NCBI GenBank assembly: GCA_005808475.1 | Contig: SYLY01000135.1 | Span: 1 to 61,633, forward strand | Source: Acidobacteriota bacterium | GTDB taxonomy: Bacteria; Acidobacteriota; Terriglobia; Bryobacterales; Bryobacteraceae | DNA: 61,633 nt | Direction: 5' to 3' | Shown: piece after piece, positions 51,201-58,157 of the stretch | Position numbering within the stretch: the stretch's first letter is position 1 | How the letters are laid out: every line of letters starts with the position of its first letter | Program-made: the position numbers and the translations under genes | Notes under the pieces: generated by a model | Seen by the model: the letters and a program-made list of their open reading frames with translations, nothing else | Databases searched by the model: none | What the model was told of the DNA's origin: nothing

Positions 51201-52676
51201 GTTGATACGGAGTTCGGGCGCTTCCAGCCGTCCTTGCCATTGAGCCGGATCGAGCCCGGTTCCAGAAAGCGACAGACGGAGCGAAGCGAGTCCTCCGATC
51301 GGGCGGCCAGTGGCTGTGCTCAATCGCTCGAGCGCGAGGCCGTCCAGACTTGCCTGCAGTTCGAACTGCTCCGGTGAAGCAGGTATGGCGCCCGGGTTCG
51401 ACAGGAGGTTAATTGGGATTCGGCCGGTTGCCGCCACGCGGCCGCCGATCCACTGCGCGTGCACTCGTTCGAGTTCAACGTGGCGGCCGGTCACGCGCAA
51501 GCGCGCGTCAATGCCCGTGACTGGCGCCGGAAGCGAGACGTGGTTGAGTTCGCCGGAAGTTATGGACACTTCGCCACTCGGGGTCCATGCGGCGCCGCCT
51601 CCTCCCGCGAGTTCGAGGGCGGCCGTCAGGCGTCCGTTCAGAGTGACGCCGCTTGCCAGCGCCGGGAACGCTTGGGTCAGCGGCCCCAAATCCGCCCCGC
51701 CCTGGATGCGTAGCGCGCCGGCCGGCGCCGAGGACAGGACGGGTGCGCGTCCGCTCACGACGAACCGGGAATCACCGGGTCCGGTGATGACGATCGGCGT
51801 GGCGGAAACCGAGCCGCCGTCATACTCCAGGCGCGCCGGGCCTTCGGCTCGAAATTCGTTTTGGACGCTCCCGGTTGTGGCGGGACGCACCCGCGCGGAG
51901 GCCAGATCGACGACCGCCCGCAAGGTGTTCGCCGGATCGCTGAATGAAAAGGAGCCGCTTGCACGCGCCGTCACTTCACCGGTGTAAAGGGGAGTGAAAG
52001 CGCCGATGGGCGCCCCCTTCGCATCGATCGTGAACTCAGCGGGCGCTCGCCCGGACATCAAGGTGGTGAGTTGCCCCCGAGCGGCCCATTCCGGCGCCTG
52101 CCATTGGAGGCGTATCTCTTGTCCGCTCGCATGGCCTTCGATTTCGACGCGCTTTGCGGCGATCGAACCTACGCTCGCCGCCGAGGCCGTTAGCGACAGC
52201 TTCGCCTGGACCTCCCGTGCGCTTGCTTTTTCCACCCGTGCTTCGCCGTCCAGCGTCATGCGAACGGGAGTGCCATCCGGCAACTGGAGTGCATCGATCC
52301 GGTAGCCGCGCACGGTCGACGAACCTTTGAGTGTGGCCTGCGTGGCGTTCCATTCCCCTTCCGCCTCGAGTCGTCCGCCATCCTGGCGCACCAGGCGCAG
52401 GCTTTGAAGCGAAAACGCGGACCTTTCGTAGCGCAGCGCCGCCTCGAGCGTGCCCAAAGGCTGTTGAAGCAACACCAGGTTGGGCGAGGTCAGCGTCGAT
52501 TCGACAACGGGATCGCCGGCCGGTCCCGTGACACGGAAGCTTGCCTGAATGGCTCCGTCCGCGTCCGCGAGGAGAGTGCCCTGTCGGGCCGCGGTTAACG
52601 ATTCGCGCAGCGAACGGTGGGAAAATGCCCCTTGAAAATCGAGGTTGGTTCCGCGCATCGATCCCGCGGCGGTCAA
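48255..52676 (-). CDS. TamB-like (DUF490) and TamA/BamA-like fusion protein, 5'-truncated
   Basis: 1473 aa in this frame, about 1700 with the barrel end at 47549. Residues 1 to ~960 are TamB-type beta-helix repeats with the conserved C-terminal DUF490 region (LGGRNYIIDRGAVTFTD, DILSLLVSGRRIKD). From ~1000 it turns into POTRA repeats (VGEIRFDVQGATPLQTAKF, GRVTVPGNRELTAEEFRRV, LAAVTIEGNQHVSDALVRSQ) and then barrel strands. TamA and TamB are normally two proteins that span the envelope. There is no N-terminal signal anchor: the frame opens with TTG at 52676, and upstream it runs without a start into the VapC gene. So the 5' end looks lost. With the frameshift the gene is probably dying. Confidence 0.75.
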   Translation of the reverse strand: MTAAGSMRGTNLDFQGAFSHRSLRESLTAARQGTLLADADGAIQASFRVTGPAGDPVVESTLTSPNLVLLQQPLGTLEAALRYERSAFSLQSLRLVRQDGGRLEAEGEWNATQATLKGSSTVRGYRIDALQLPDGTPVRMTLDGEARVEKASAREVQAKLSLTASAASVGSIAAKRVEIEGHASGQEIRLQWQAPEWAARGQLTTLMSGRAPAEFTIDAKGAPIGAFTPLYTGEVTARASGSFSFSDPANTLRAVVDLASARVRPATTGSVQNEFRAEGPARLEYDGGSVSATPIVITGPGDSRFVVSGRAPVLSSAPAGALRIQGGADLGPLTQAFPALASGVTLNGRLTAALELAGGGGAAWTPSGEVSITSGELNHVSLPAPVTGIDARLRVTGRHVELERVHAQWIGGRVAATGRIPINLLSNPGAIPASPEQFELQASLDGLALERLSTATGRPIGGLASLRLSLSGTGLDPAQWQGRLEAPELRINLGQAVFEQRTPLVMTLRNSLVAIEPFAISGSASNLHVRGSVSLGQSNPLALRLNGEIDGALLQLFTTGIRADGVLALNAALTGTLERPRLSGQIELKGIQAEFASAGAAVEDVRGVIRFDGQEIQTGDIHGELNGGSFTANGAVKLQGQEIAQVDLKLQGKGTSWNIPAGLETVNDLELRLTGSPSKLAVTGTVTIQNGSYREALVLERGLLSALSPSASLTDNLTPGIGPAPAALDIRVTTAEPVTVANDLLNGDLSANLRLLGTTARPGLVGRLDAGEGAVLYLGGRNYIIDRGAVTFTDQRKIEPVLDVSARTRAGGIDITLQARGTVGQRLETTFTSDPPLGQTDILSLLVSGRRIKDTRGAETEIAQDQALSYLSGNLAGALSQRANRALGLNVVRIDPGLIADEAEPTARLTLGQDITDRLGLVYSVNLRNSSDQIWVGRADITRRLQARTVRQSDNSFRFQVQHGIELGGVPAPRSGRRKLAALKVGEIRFDVQGATPLQTAKFRSKLGIKPGKPFDFLAYRKGMEKVRKILVEQGYPEARLRTSREESGGVLNLSIGGSTGPKVEFRFEGSGISRAARKAAVKAWSSSSFDSLRIRQAADAVRQRSSRDGRFAAEAEARVEQTALVKRVTFTIAKGRKYDGVEIDLPGAARPAAVLAAVAPTRAAARDAAASPGLLRDRVEAYYRRQGYLDVRAGAPELVKAAKLTIKVPVVEGQRMRLGRVTVPGNRELTAEEFRRVAGLTEGAPYAPAELEEARRRMETALAARDLTGFAVKLTPQRRGASVDVAFEITVGRRRALAAVTIEGNQHVSDALVRSQIGIRPGESVTDAKLNQARQNLYSTGAFALADLDVRENGQGSAAAGSPVQLVARLREVRPIEIRYGLLFDTERGAGGIVDFATRNLLGAARTAGLRARYDARLREARVYAEQPSLLRLPLKLVTTGFVRRELSDLFLTDRAGGSAYLEYRWNKSYPL

Positions 52677-52705
52677 CGAAAAGCTCGATCCCCGGTGCCA
52701 CCCTA

Positions 52706-53110
52706 CTACGCGAGGAGCGTGGTTCCTGTGTGAACAGCAGCCAGCCCTTGGTCCATGGTGGCTACTGAGCCGCCGTGTTTCCGCGCCAGTTGCACGAGGT
52801 AAGCGTCAGTGACCTGCCTGTGCCCCACGATTCCCGTCGTGGGCACGTCCAGATAGGAAATGTCGTCCGGCCAGAATTCGTGCCGGGGGAGGGAGGAAAT
52901 GGACTCGAGCAGTAGCTTGGCGGATTTCGCCGTCGCTTCCACGCCGGCGCGCAGGTGGAAACGGAAAAGCGCGCCCTGTGTGATGGGACATGTCGCAAAC
53001 CGGTGGCCCTCGAGGAACCACTCCGCTGCCCGCGCGTTTTGGCTGTGTTCGGGCGTCGCCAGTGCGATCAGGACATTGGCATCGAGCAGGTAGACCTTAC
53101 TCTTCGTCAT
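52706..53110 (-). CDS. vapC: VapC-family PIN-domain toxin
   Basis: 134 aa PIN-domain RNase. Acidic metal-site residues are in YLLDANVLIALA (N-terminal Asp), and TDAYLVQLARKHGG with VATMDQGL at the C-terminal side. The middle has ATCPITQGALFRF, where Gln replaces the Glu of most VapCs, as in the mycobacterial-type subgroup. The ATG at 53110 lies inside the antitoxin gene (14-nt overlap), the classic TA order. The stop (TAG TAG) is 30 bp from the truncated TamB reading frame. Confidence 0.88.
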   Translation of the reverse strand: MTKSKVYLLDANVLIALATPEHSQNARAAEWFLEGHRFATCPITQGALFRFHLRAGVEATAKSAKLLLESISSLPRHEFWPDDISYLDVPTTGIVGHRQVTDAYLVQLARKHGGSVATMDQGLAAVHTGTTLLA

Positions 53111-53321
53111 CGAGAGCCTTGACGTCGTCGGTGGTCACGGGACGGGCGCAACGGAAAGTCGGGAAACCGTAGTCACTCATCTTGATGGATGAGCCTTTCG
53201 CCCCTTTGGAGGATTGCAGAATGAGGTCACCGACCACTCGTCCGAGGCCGCGGTTCTGATCCCGGGCGATGGCCTTGGCGATGTAGTAGGCCTCATCGGA
53301 GATGTCGAGAGTAGTCCGCAC
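53097..53321 (-). CDS. vapB: VapB-family antitoxin
   Basis: 74 aa. I take the GTG at 53321 as the start (MRTTLDISDEAYYIAKAIA), a typical VapB ribbon-helix-helix opening; TATGAT lies 6 nt upstream. The C-terminus (GFPTFRCARPVTTDDVKALDDEE) is the toxin-binding tail. It overlaps vapC by 14 nt. The RHH domain presumably represses the operon. Confidence 0.85.
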   Translation of the reverse strand: MRTTLDISDEAYYIAKAIARDQNRGLGRVVGDLILQSSKGAKGSSIKMSDYGFPTFRCARPVTTDDVKALDDEE

Positions 53322-53327
53322 AATGAC

Positions 53328-53333
53328 ATCATA
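53328..53333 (-). promoter_or_regulatory. Putative -10 element (TATGAT) for vapBC
   Basis: TATGAT on the minus strand ends 6 nt before the vapB GTG at 53321, and is the best -10 match of the group. Confidence 0.45.
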
Positions 53334-53372
53334 ACACAAGCGCACAAGACCGGGATCTTCCTTGCGCTCATA

Positions 53373-53430
53373 TTGACATCTCCCGCCGTATGAGGCAGAC
53401 TGATCTTTCTGGCGAACAAAAGGCGAAAAC
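53373..53430 (+). promoter_or_regulatory. imuA promoter and probable LexA/SOS-type site
   Basis: TTGACA (53373-53378), 17-bp spacer, CAGACT (53396-53401, weak -10), then cgaacaaaaggcgaaaaca at 53413-53431 near the expected start of transcription. GAAC-N7-GAAA resembles the direct-repeat LexA box GAAC-N7-GAAC of other phyla. imuAB genes are normally SOS-induced, so this is a reasonable LexA site, but not proven. Confidence 0.45.
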
Positions 53431-53434
53431 ATAC

Positions 53435-54115
53435 ATGACCATCGCGGCCCTCGCGCGCCCGGTCCCCGAGCGCATTTCCCCATTTCTCGGCTTCCGCCAG
53501 GAAGCTCCCGTCGAGTTCCTTCCTGCCGGGATCGGCTCGTTCGACCGGCTCCTGGGAGGCTGCCCCCGGGGCCGCGTCTCCGAGATCTCCGGACCCGCCT
53601 CGTCCGGCCGTACCAGCCTGCTCCACAAGATCCTGGCGGCGGCCGGCGAGCGTGGCGAATACTGCGCTCTCGCCGATGCCGCGGGCTCGTTCGATCCCGT
53701 CACCGCCGAAGCCAGCGGCGTCTCGCTCGACACACTCGTCTGGGTCCGTTGCGGCGGCAATATCGAGCACGCCATGAAGGCGGCCGATCTGCTGCTGCAT
53801 TCGGGTGGATTCGGCGTGGTGGCGCTCGACCTGTGCGGTCTCGAGGCCCGCCACGCCCGCCGCATTCCCGCCGCGTACTGGCATCGCTTCCGGCGCGCCG
53901 TGGAGAATTCCTCCGCCGCGTTCGTGGTCGTGGGCGAGGAGCCGTGGGCGGGTTCGTGCGCCAGCGTCTCGGCCACGATGTCGCGCGTGGAAGCGCGATT
54001 CACCGGCCGGAATCCGCGTTACTTGCTGGAGGGCGCCACTTACCAGGCGGCGGCGCGCAAGCCCTTCCGTCCGGGCGAGGCTTCGTTCGACGTGGAAGCG
54101 CTCCACGCGGCGTGA
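53435..54115 (+). CDS. imuA: ImuA, RecA-like accessory protein of translesion synthesis
   Basis: 226 aa from ATG 53435; an upstream in-frame ATG at 53390 lies in the promoter region. RecA-fold features: PAGIGSFDRLLGGCPRGRVSEI, P-loop GPASSGRTSLLHKIL, a Walker B-like strand GFGVVALDLCGLEARHARR and RRAVENSSAAFVVVGEE. It is shorter than RecA with a degenerate P-loop, as usual for ImuA. It works with ImuB and DnaE2 in damage-induced mutagenesis. dnaE2 is not in this window. Confidence 0.85.
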   Translation: MTIAALARPVPERISPFLGFRQEAPVEFLPAGIGSFDRLLGGCPRGRVSEISGPASSGRTSLLHKILAAAGERGEYCALADAAGSFDPVTAEASGVSLDTLVWVRCGGNIEHAMKAADLLLHSGGFGVVALDLCGLEARHARRIPAAYWHRFRRAVENSSAAFVVVGEEPWAGSCASVSATMSRVEARFTGRNPRYLLEGATYQAAARKPFRPGEASFDVEALHAA

Positions 54116-54124
54116 GCGCCTTCC

Positions 54125-55399
54125 ATGTACGCCTGCATTCATGCGCCTCGCGCCGGATCGGATGGAATGGAGCGGCTCGCGGCGCTGGCGCAGTCGTTTT
54201 CCCCCACCGTGGAAATCGTGGGAGCGGACGCGGTGGTCCTCGCCGTGGGTCCGTTGCGGCGCCTGTTCGGACCGCCGGACAAAATCGCGGCGGAAATCGC
54301 GCGGGAGGCCAATAAGATCAAGCTCGACGGCAACATCGCGATCGCGGCCGATCCCGACACCGCGATCCTGGCCGCGCGGAATCTGCCCGGCGTCACCATC
54401 CTGCAACCGGGCCACGAGATGGACGCGCTCGCCCACCTGCGTCTCGAGGCGCTTCCCGCCGATGCGGAAACCGTCGCGGTGCTCCGGCGCTGGGGCGTCT
54501 CCACGCTCGGCCAGTTTCGCGAACTCCCGCCGGACGGGGTGATGGAGCGGCTCGGCGCGCGCGGGCTCGACCTGCTCCGGCTGATCCGCGGCGAGCGCTC
54601 GCGTCCCTTGCGGCCGGACCGCCAGACCGAAAGCTACCGGGCGCGGTTCGAACCGGAGCATCCGGTGAAGCTGCTGGAACCCTTGTCGTTCCTGCTGTCG
54701 CGCCTGCTGAACGAGCTCTGCGGCAAGTTGTCGCGGCAGTCGATGGCGGCTTCGGAAACGCGGCTCCACCTCGAGCTCGAAAACAAAACCGTCTATTCGC
54801 GTGTGTTGCGGCTTCCCTTCCCCACGCGCGACGCGCGCACGCTGCTGAAGCTGCTGCAACTGGATCTAGAGGCGCATCCGCCCGGATTCGCGGTGACGGC
54901 GGTCGAGTTGGAGACCCCGCCCGTGGCGCCGCGCGTGACGCAAGGCGATCTCTACGAGCCGCCGAAACCGGAGCCGGAGAAGCTCGAGTTGACGCTCGGC
55001 AAGATCCGCGCCATGGTGGGCGAGGGCAACGTGGGGAGTCCGCGGCCGCTCGACACGCACCGCCGGGACGCATGGCGGATGCTGGCGTCGCCGCCGGGCC
55101 CGTCCGCCGTTCTACGCCGCCCGCCTTCCGGGACCTTGCAAATGGCGTTCCGTTATTGGAGACCGCCGGTTCCGGCGAGCGTGGAAGTGGAAAACGGCAC
55201 TCCGCGGCGCGTGCTGTCCCGCGCGGCTCGAGGCAACGTGATTCAGGCGGCGGGGCCGTGGCGCGGATCGGGCGATTGGTGGAACGCGCAAGCCTGGGAT
55301 CGCGAGGAGTGGGACCTGAGCCTCACCGACGGCGCGATCTACCGGATCGCCTGGATCGTGAAGGCGCGCGAGTGGTTTCTCGAGGGATATTACGACTGA
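54125..55399 (+). CDS. imuB: ImuB, Y-family polymerase-like protein
   Basis: 424 aa. The N-terminus (MYACIHAPRAGSDGMERLA, SFSPTVEIVGADAVVLAVGPLRRLFG) is Y-family-like, but the usual catalytic Asp in the LDVSGL motif is Ala, as expected of the inactive ImuB. Helix-hairpin-helix and little-finger regions follow (VLRRWGVSTLGQFREL, GLDLLRLIRGERSRPLRPD), and the tail is EEWDLSLTDGAIYRIAWIVKAREW with C-terminal GYYD. It bridges ImuA, the beta clamp and DnaE2. It starts 9 bp after imuA. Confidence 0.85.
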   Translation: MYACIHAPRAGSDGMERLAALAQSFSPTVEIVGADAVVLAVGPLRRLFGPPDKIAAEIAREANKIKLDGNIAIAADPDTAILAARNLPGVTILQPGHEMDALAHLRLEALPADAETVAVLRRWGVSTLGQFRELPPDGVMERLGARGLDLLRLIRGERSRPLRPDRQTESYRARFEPEHPVKLLEPLSFLLSRLLNELCGKLSRQSMAASETRLHLELENKTVYSRVLRLPFPTRDARTLLKLLQLDLEAHPPGFAVTAVELETPPVAPRVTQGDLYEPPKPEPEKLELTLGKIRAMVGEGNVGSPRPLDTHRRDAWRMLASPPGPSAVLRRPPSGTLQMAFRYWRPPVPASVEVENGTPRRVLSRAARGNVIQAAGPWRGSGDWWNAQAWDREEWDLSLTDGAIYRIAWIVKAREWFLEGYYD

Positions 55400-55408
55400 C
55401 CGGCCGGC

Positions 55409-55414
55409 TACACT
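55409..55414 (+). promoter_or_regulatory. Putative -10 element (TACACT) for the DNA methyltransferase
   Basis: TACACT ends 9 nt before the ATG at 55424, just after the imuB stop, so the methyltransferase may have its own leaderless promoter. Confidence 0.4.
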
Positions 55415-55423
55415 GGTCGAATC

Positions 55424-56389
55424 ATGAAAAGCGCCCTGACGACGCTCGAACTGTGCGCCGGAGCGGGTGGACAGGCGCTGGGCCTGGAAGGAGCCGGCAT
55501 CGAACACGCCGGCCTGGTCGAGATCGATCCGCACGCCTGCGCCACGCTTCGCTTGAACCGTCCCGCGTGGAACGTCATCGAGGGCGACCTCAACGTTTTC
55601 GCGGGCGCCGCTGCCTTCCAGGGCGTCGATCTGGTATCGGGCGGCTTGCCCTGTCCGCCGTTTTCCAAGGCGGGCAAGCAACTCGGCAAGAACGACGAGC
55701 GCAATCTGTTCCCCGCCGCCATCGCCCTCATCGACCAGATCCGGCCGCGCGCGGTGATGATCGAGAACGTGCGCGGCATCCTGGACGCCGTCTTCGAGGA
55801 CTACCGGAAGTACATCGGCGGCACGCTCCACAAGCTCGGCTACACGGCCGGCTGGCGGCTGCTCAACGCCTCCGATTTCGGGGTCCCGCAACTGCGGCCG
55901 CGCGTCATCTTCGTCGCGATCCAGAAGGAGTTCGCCGGGCAGTTCGCCTGGCCGGAACCGCTGCCGGAAGCGCCCCGGACGGTGGGAGAGACACTCCACG
56001 ATATGATGGCCTCGCGCGGATGGAAAGGCGCGAAGGCATGGACGGAGCGAGCCAACGAGATAGCGCCCACCATCGTCGGCGGCAGTAAGAAACACGGCGG
56101 ACCCGATCTCGGTCCGACGAGAGCCAAGCGCGCGTGGGCGGCGCTCGGAGTCGATGGACTCGGCATCGCGGACGAGCCGCCGCCGCCCGATTTCGTGGGC
56201 ATGCCGCGGCTGACCGTTCCGATGGCCGCCCGGCTGCAAGGTTTTCCCGGCGATTGGACGTTCGCCGGCAGGAAGACCACCGCGTACCGGCAAGTGGGCA
56301 ATGCGTTTCCGCCGCCAGTCGCGCAAGCGGTCGCCGGACGGATCGCCAAGTGCCTGACGGCTCGTAGGCGGCTGGTGCGCGTGGGATGA
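55424..56389 (+). CDS. DNA (cytosine-5) methyltransferase, solitary
   Basis: 321 aa. It has the ordered m5C motifs: I (LELCAGAGGQALGLEGAG), II (VEIDPHACATL), IV with catalytic Cys (SGGLPCPPFSKAG), VI (MIENVRG), VIII (QLRPRVIFVAI) and X (YRQVGNAFPPPVAQAV). The target-recognition region between VIII and IX is ~80 aa. No restriction endonuclease or very-short-patch repair gene is adjacent, so it looks orphan. It lies between imuB and a broken fic gene. Confidence 0.9.
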   Translation: MKSALTTLELCAGAGGQALGLEGAGIEHAGLVEIDPHACATLRLNRPAWNVIEGDLNVFAGAAAFQGVDLVSGGLPCPPFSKAGKQLGKNDERNLFPAAIALIDQIRPRAVMIENVRGILDAVFEDYRKYIGGTLHKLGYTAGWRLLNASDFGVPQLRPRVIFVAIQKEFAGQFAWPEPLPEAPRTVGETLHDMMASRGWKGAKAWTERANEIAPTIVGGSKKHGGPDLGPTRAKRAWAALGVDGLGIADEPPPPDFVGMPRLTVPMAARLQGFPGDWTFAGRKTTAYRQVGNAFPPPVAQAVAGRIAKCLTARRRLVRVG

Positions 56390-56417
56390 GATCGTACTTT
56401 CTATCTGGCGATGCGGC

Positions 56418-57673
56418 TTATCCGGCCGCATCCGGCAGCGACAACCGGATGCCGTTGGCGTCCGCTTCGTTGGAGTCGAGAAACGCGTTCGTCCGTTCGA
56501 ACTCCGCCCGCGCCCTGTCGAGTGCGGAAAAGTCGATCGCGCCGGTGTATCGCTGCGCGAAATCGAGCGTTTGGACGAGCGGCTTCACCAGACGATTCTG
56601 GGAGAGCGCGCGTAGCGCCATCAGGTAATTGTTGCGGAACACGGTGGGAATGAGAATCCGGCACTCTCCCTCCGCTACGAGTTCGGCGTTCATCATGATC
56701 CGCGCCGTCCGTCCATTGCCATCCTGGAAAGGATGGATCTCGGCTATCGCGAACGTAAGAAAGAGAGCGCGGTGCATCGCGGGGCCGATGCTTCTGTACA
56801 GTTCGAACGCGAGGCCGAGCGTCCCTTGCACCAAGTCCGGCGCGACGAATACGGTGGAACCCGCGCGGTTGGGGTCGCGTGACGCCGCTTCAGGATCTCG
56901 AGGAACTCCTCGAACGCCGCCGCGATACGCGAGTGCGAGGAAACGATCTTCCAGGTCCCGAGAATGTCGTGCGCGTCTTCGGGTCTCGCCCGCGGGATTT
57001 GACCTTCGAAGACGATCCGCGCGGCCTCGTCCACGGCGAACTCGGTCCCTTCGATAAAGTTCGAAAAATACGCCTCGAAAAACGGGAGCGCCAAGCCGTC
57101 GCTTTGTTTCGCCGGCCTCGACGGCGCCGCCATCCGTGAAAGCCCGGCGTGAAGATGCTGGAGCAGGTCCAGCCGGTGCGGATCGTACGGTTTGCCACGA
57201 GCCCGCGCGATCGCAAGGGGGGACTCGGGCGCCGTGTCGCGAGTTCCGAGAAGCGCTCCGATCAAGGCGTCCAAGCGCGCGAACTCATCCGCGGCGTCGA
57301 GCAAGGGCGCGATCGCACGAGCTTCGTCGCGGATCCGGCGCAATGCCGCTTCCCCACTCGCGCGTAGCAACGCTTCCAGGCGTTCCTCGATTTCCCGGAT
57401 CGCAAGGGTTCGAGAAACCGCGCCCGCCCTCGAACGGGAGCCGCGCATGTTATCGAGATAGGCGCGCGCGGGCGACGATAATCGCAGCCCTCCGATAAAC
57501 GGCGGATCGGTTTCCAACGGGGGATGACCTTTGCGCGGATGGATCGTAAGTCCGGGGAGTTCGACGGCCCGCTTGCGGTTCGAGACGACGAAAACCGAAC
57601 CGCCGGCGGAAGGCTGGTTCTCCGCCGTGCGGTCGGCGATGAGCGCCCCGGGAACGTAGGCGGCAACGATCAT
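56418..57673 (-). pseudogene. Fic-domain protein, frameshifted and 5'-truncated
   Basis: The upstream half (57673 to ~56890) opens VAAYVPGALIADRTAENQP, resembling the middle of an AbiEi-type domain without its N-terminal wing. It then has the Fic inhibitory-helix motif FSNFIEGTEF and LEILKRR, after which the frame is lost at about 56885-56893. The other frame continues DPNRAGSTVFVAPDLVQGTL and has the complete Fic active site HPFQDGNGRTARI, ending LSLPDAAG at 56418. Fic enzymes AMPylate targets. The frameshift and the missing 5' end make it a likely pseudogene, unless the indel is an error. Confidence 0.8.
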
Positions 57674-57736
57674 AGCGCAACTTTTTGGGGTTTAACGACC
57701 CTGCCGTGAAACTTTTTGGGAGTTAAGCAGCACCAC

Positions 57737-57942
57737 CAGCCCGCGAAGCGCTGCCACAACGCCCGCTGTCAAACTTGCCACGCTCGTCTTCGGCGCCGCG
57801 TCGATGAACGCGACCTCGTCCGGCAGCCACCACTTGGCCACCCGCGACGACAGGAAGTCGAGCAGTTCTTCCTTCGCCAGTTCCTCGCCGGGCTCCACCA
57901 CCACGCACGCCAGCGGACGCTCCTGCCACTTCGCATGCGGCA
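57737..57942 (-). pseudogene. Diverged copy of the acyl-CoA synthetase 3' end
   Basis: Matches 59001-59208 with scattered substitutions and a net 2-bp indel. It encodes KWQERPLACVVVEPGEELAK and SRVAKWWLPDEVAFIDAAP, after which KTSV is followed by a shifted frame (the intact gene reads KTSVGKFNKRALRQRFVG). Only the C-terminal ~65 codons are present. It lies next to the broken fic 5' end, as the tpiA fragment lies next to the ATPase island. Confidence 0.85.
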
Positions 57943-57965
57943 GTTCCCGCTCGTCCGCATCGTGC

Positions 57966-58100
57966 CGATCGAAGGTATTCGCCCTCATCGATCACCTTCG
58001 ATCCATCGACAAGCGGAGGATCCGTCGCACGTTCGGAGAACTTGCATCGGAGGAGATCGCGGCAATCGATGAAGGGTGGGCGGTTTTCCCCGGTTCCGGC
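57966..58100 (+). pseudogene. MazF/PemK-type toxin C-terminal remnant
   Basis: SKVFALIDHLRSIDKRRIRR then FGELASEEIAAIDEGWAVF is the usual last helix and strand of MazF toxins (DHLR..D..R..R..G.L..EE...D). No start or RNase core precedes it. It is open into the following Uma2 gene frame by chance. The family call rests on ~40 residues. Confidence 0.5.
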
Positions 58101-58144
58101 GGCCCGCTGCATGGCGCCGGCCGGGGCGCCACCGGAGAGCGGGT

Positions 58145-58150
58145 TACAAT
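58145..58150 (+). promoter_or_regulatory. Putative -10 element (TACAAT) for the Uma2 gene
   Basis: TACAAT ends 7 nt before the ATG at 58158, consistent with a leaderless transcript. Confidence 0.45.
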
Positions 58151-58157
58151 CAAGCCG

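Noticed and set aside
53177-54859. 560-aa minus-strand ORF opposite imuA-imuB
   Set aside because: Shadow frame; ImuA and ImuB are recognisable on the plus strand and the ORF crosses the vapB gene.
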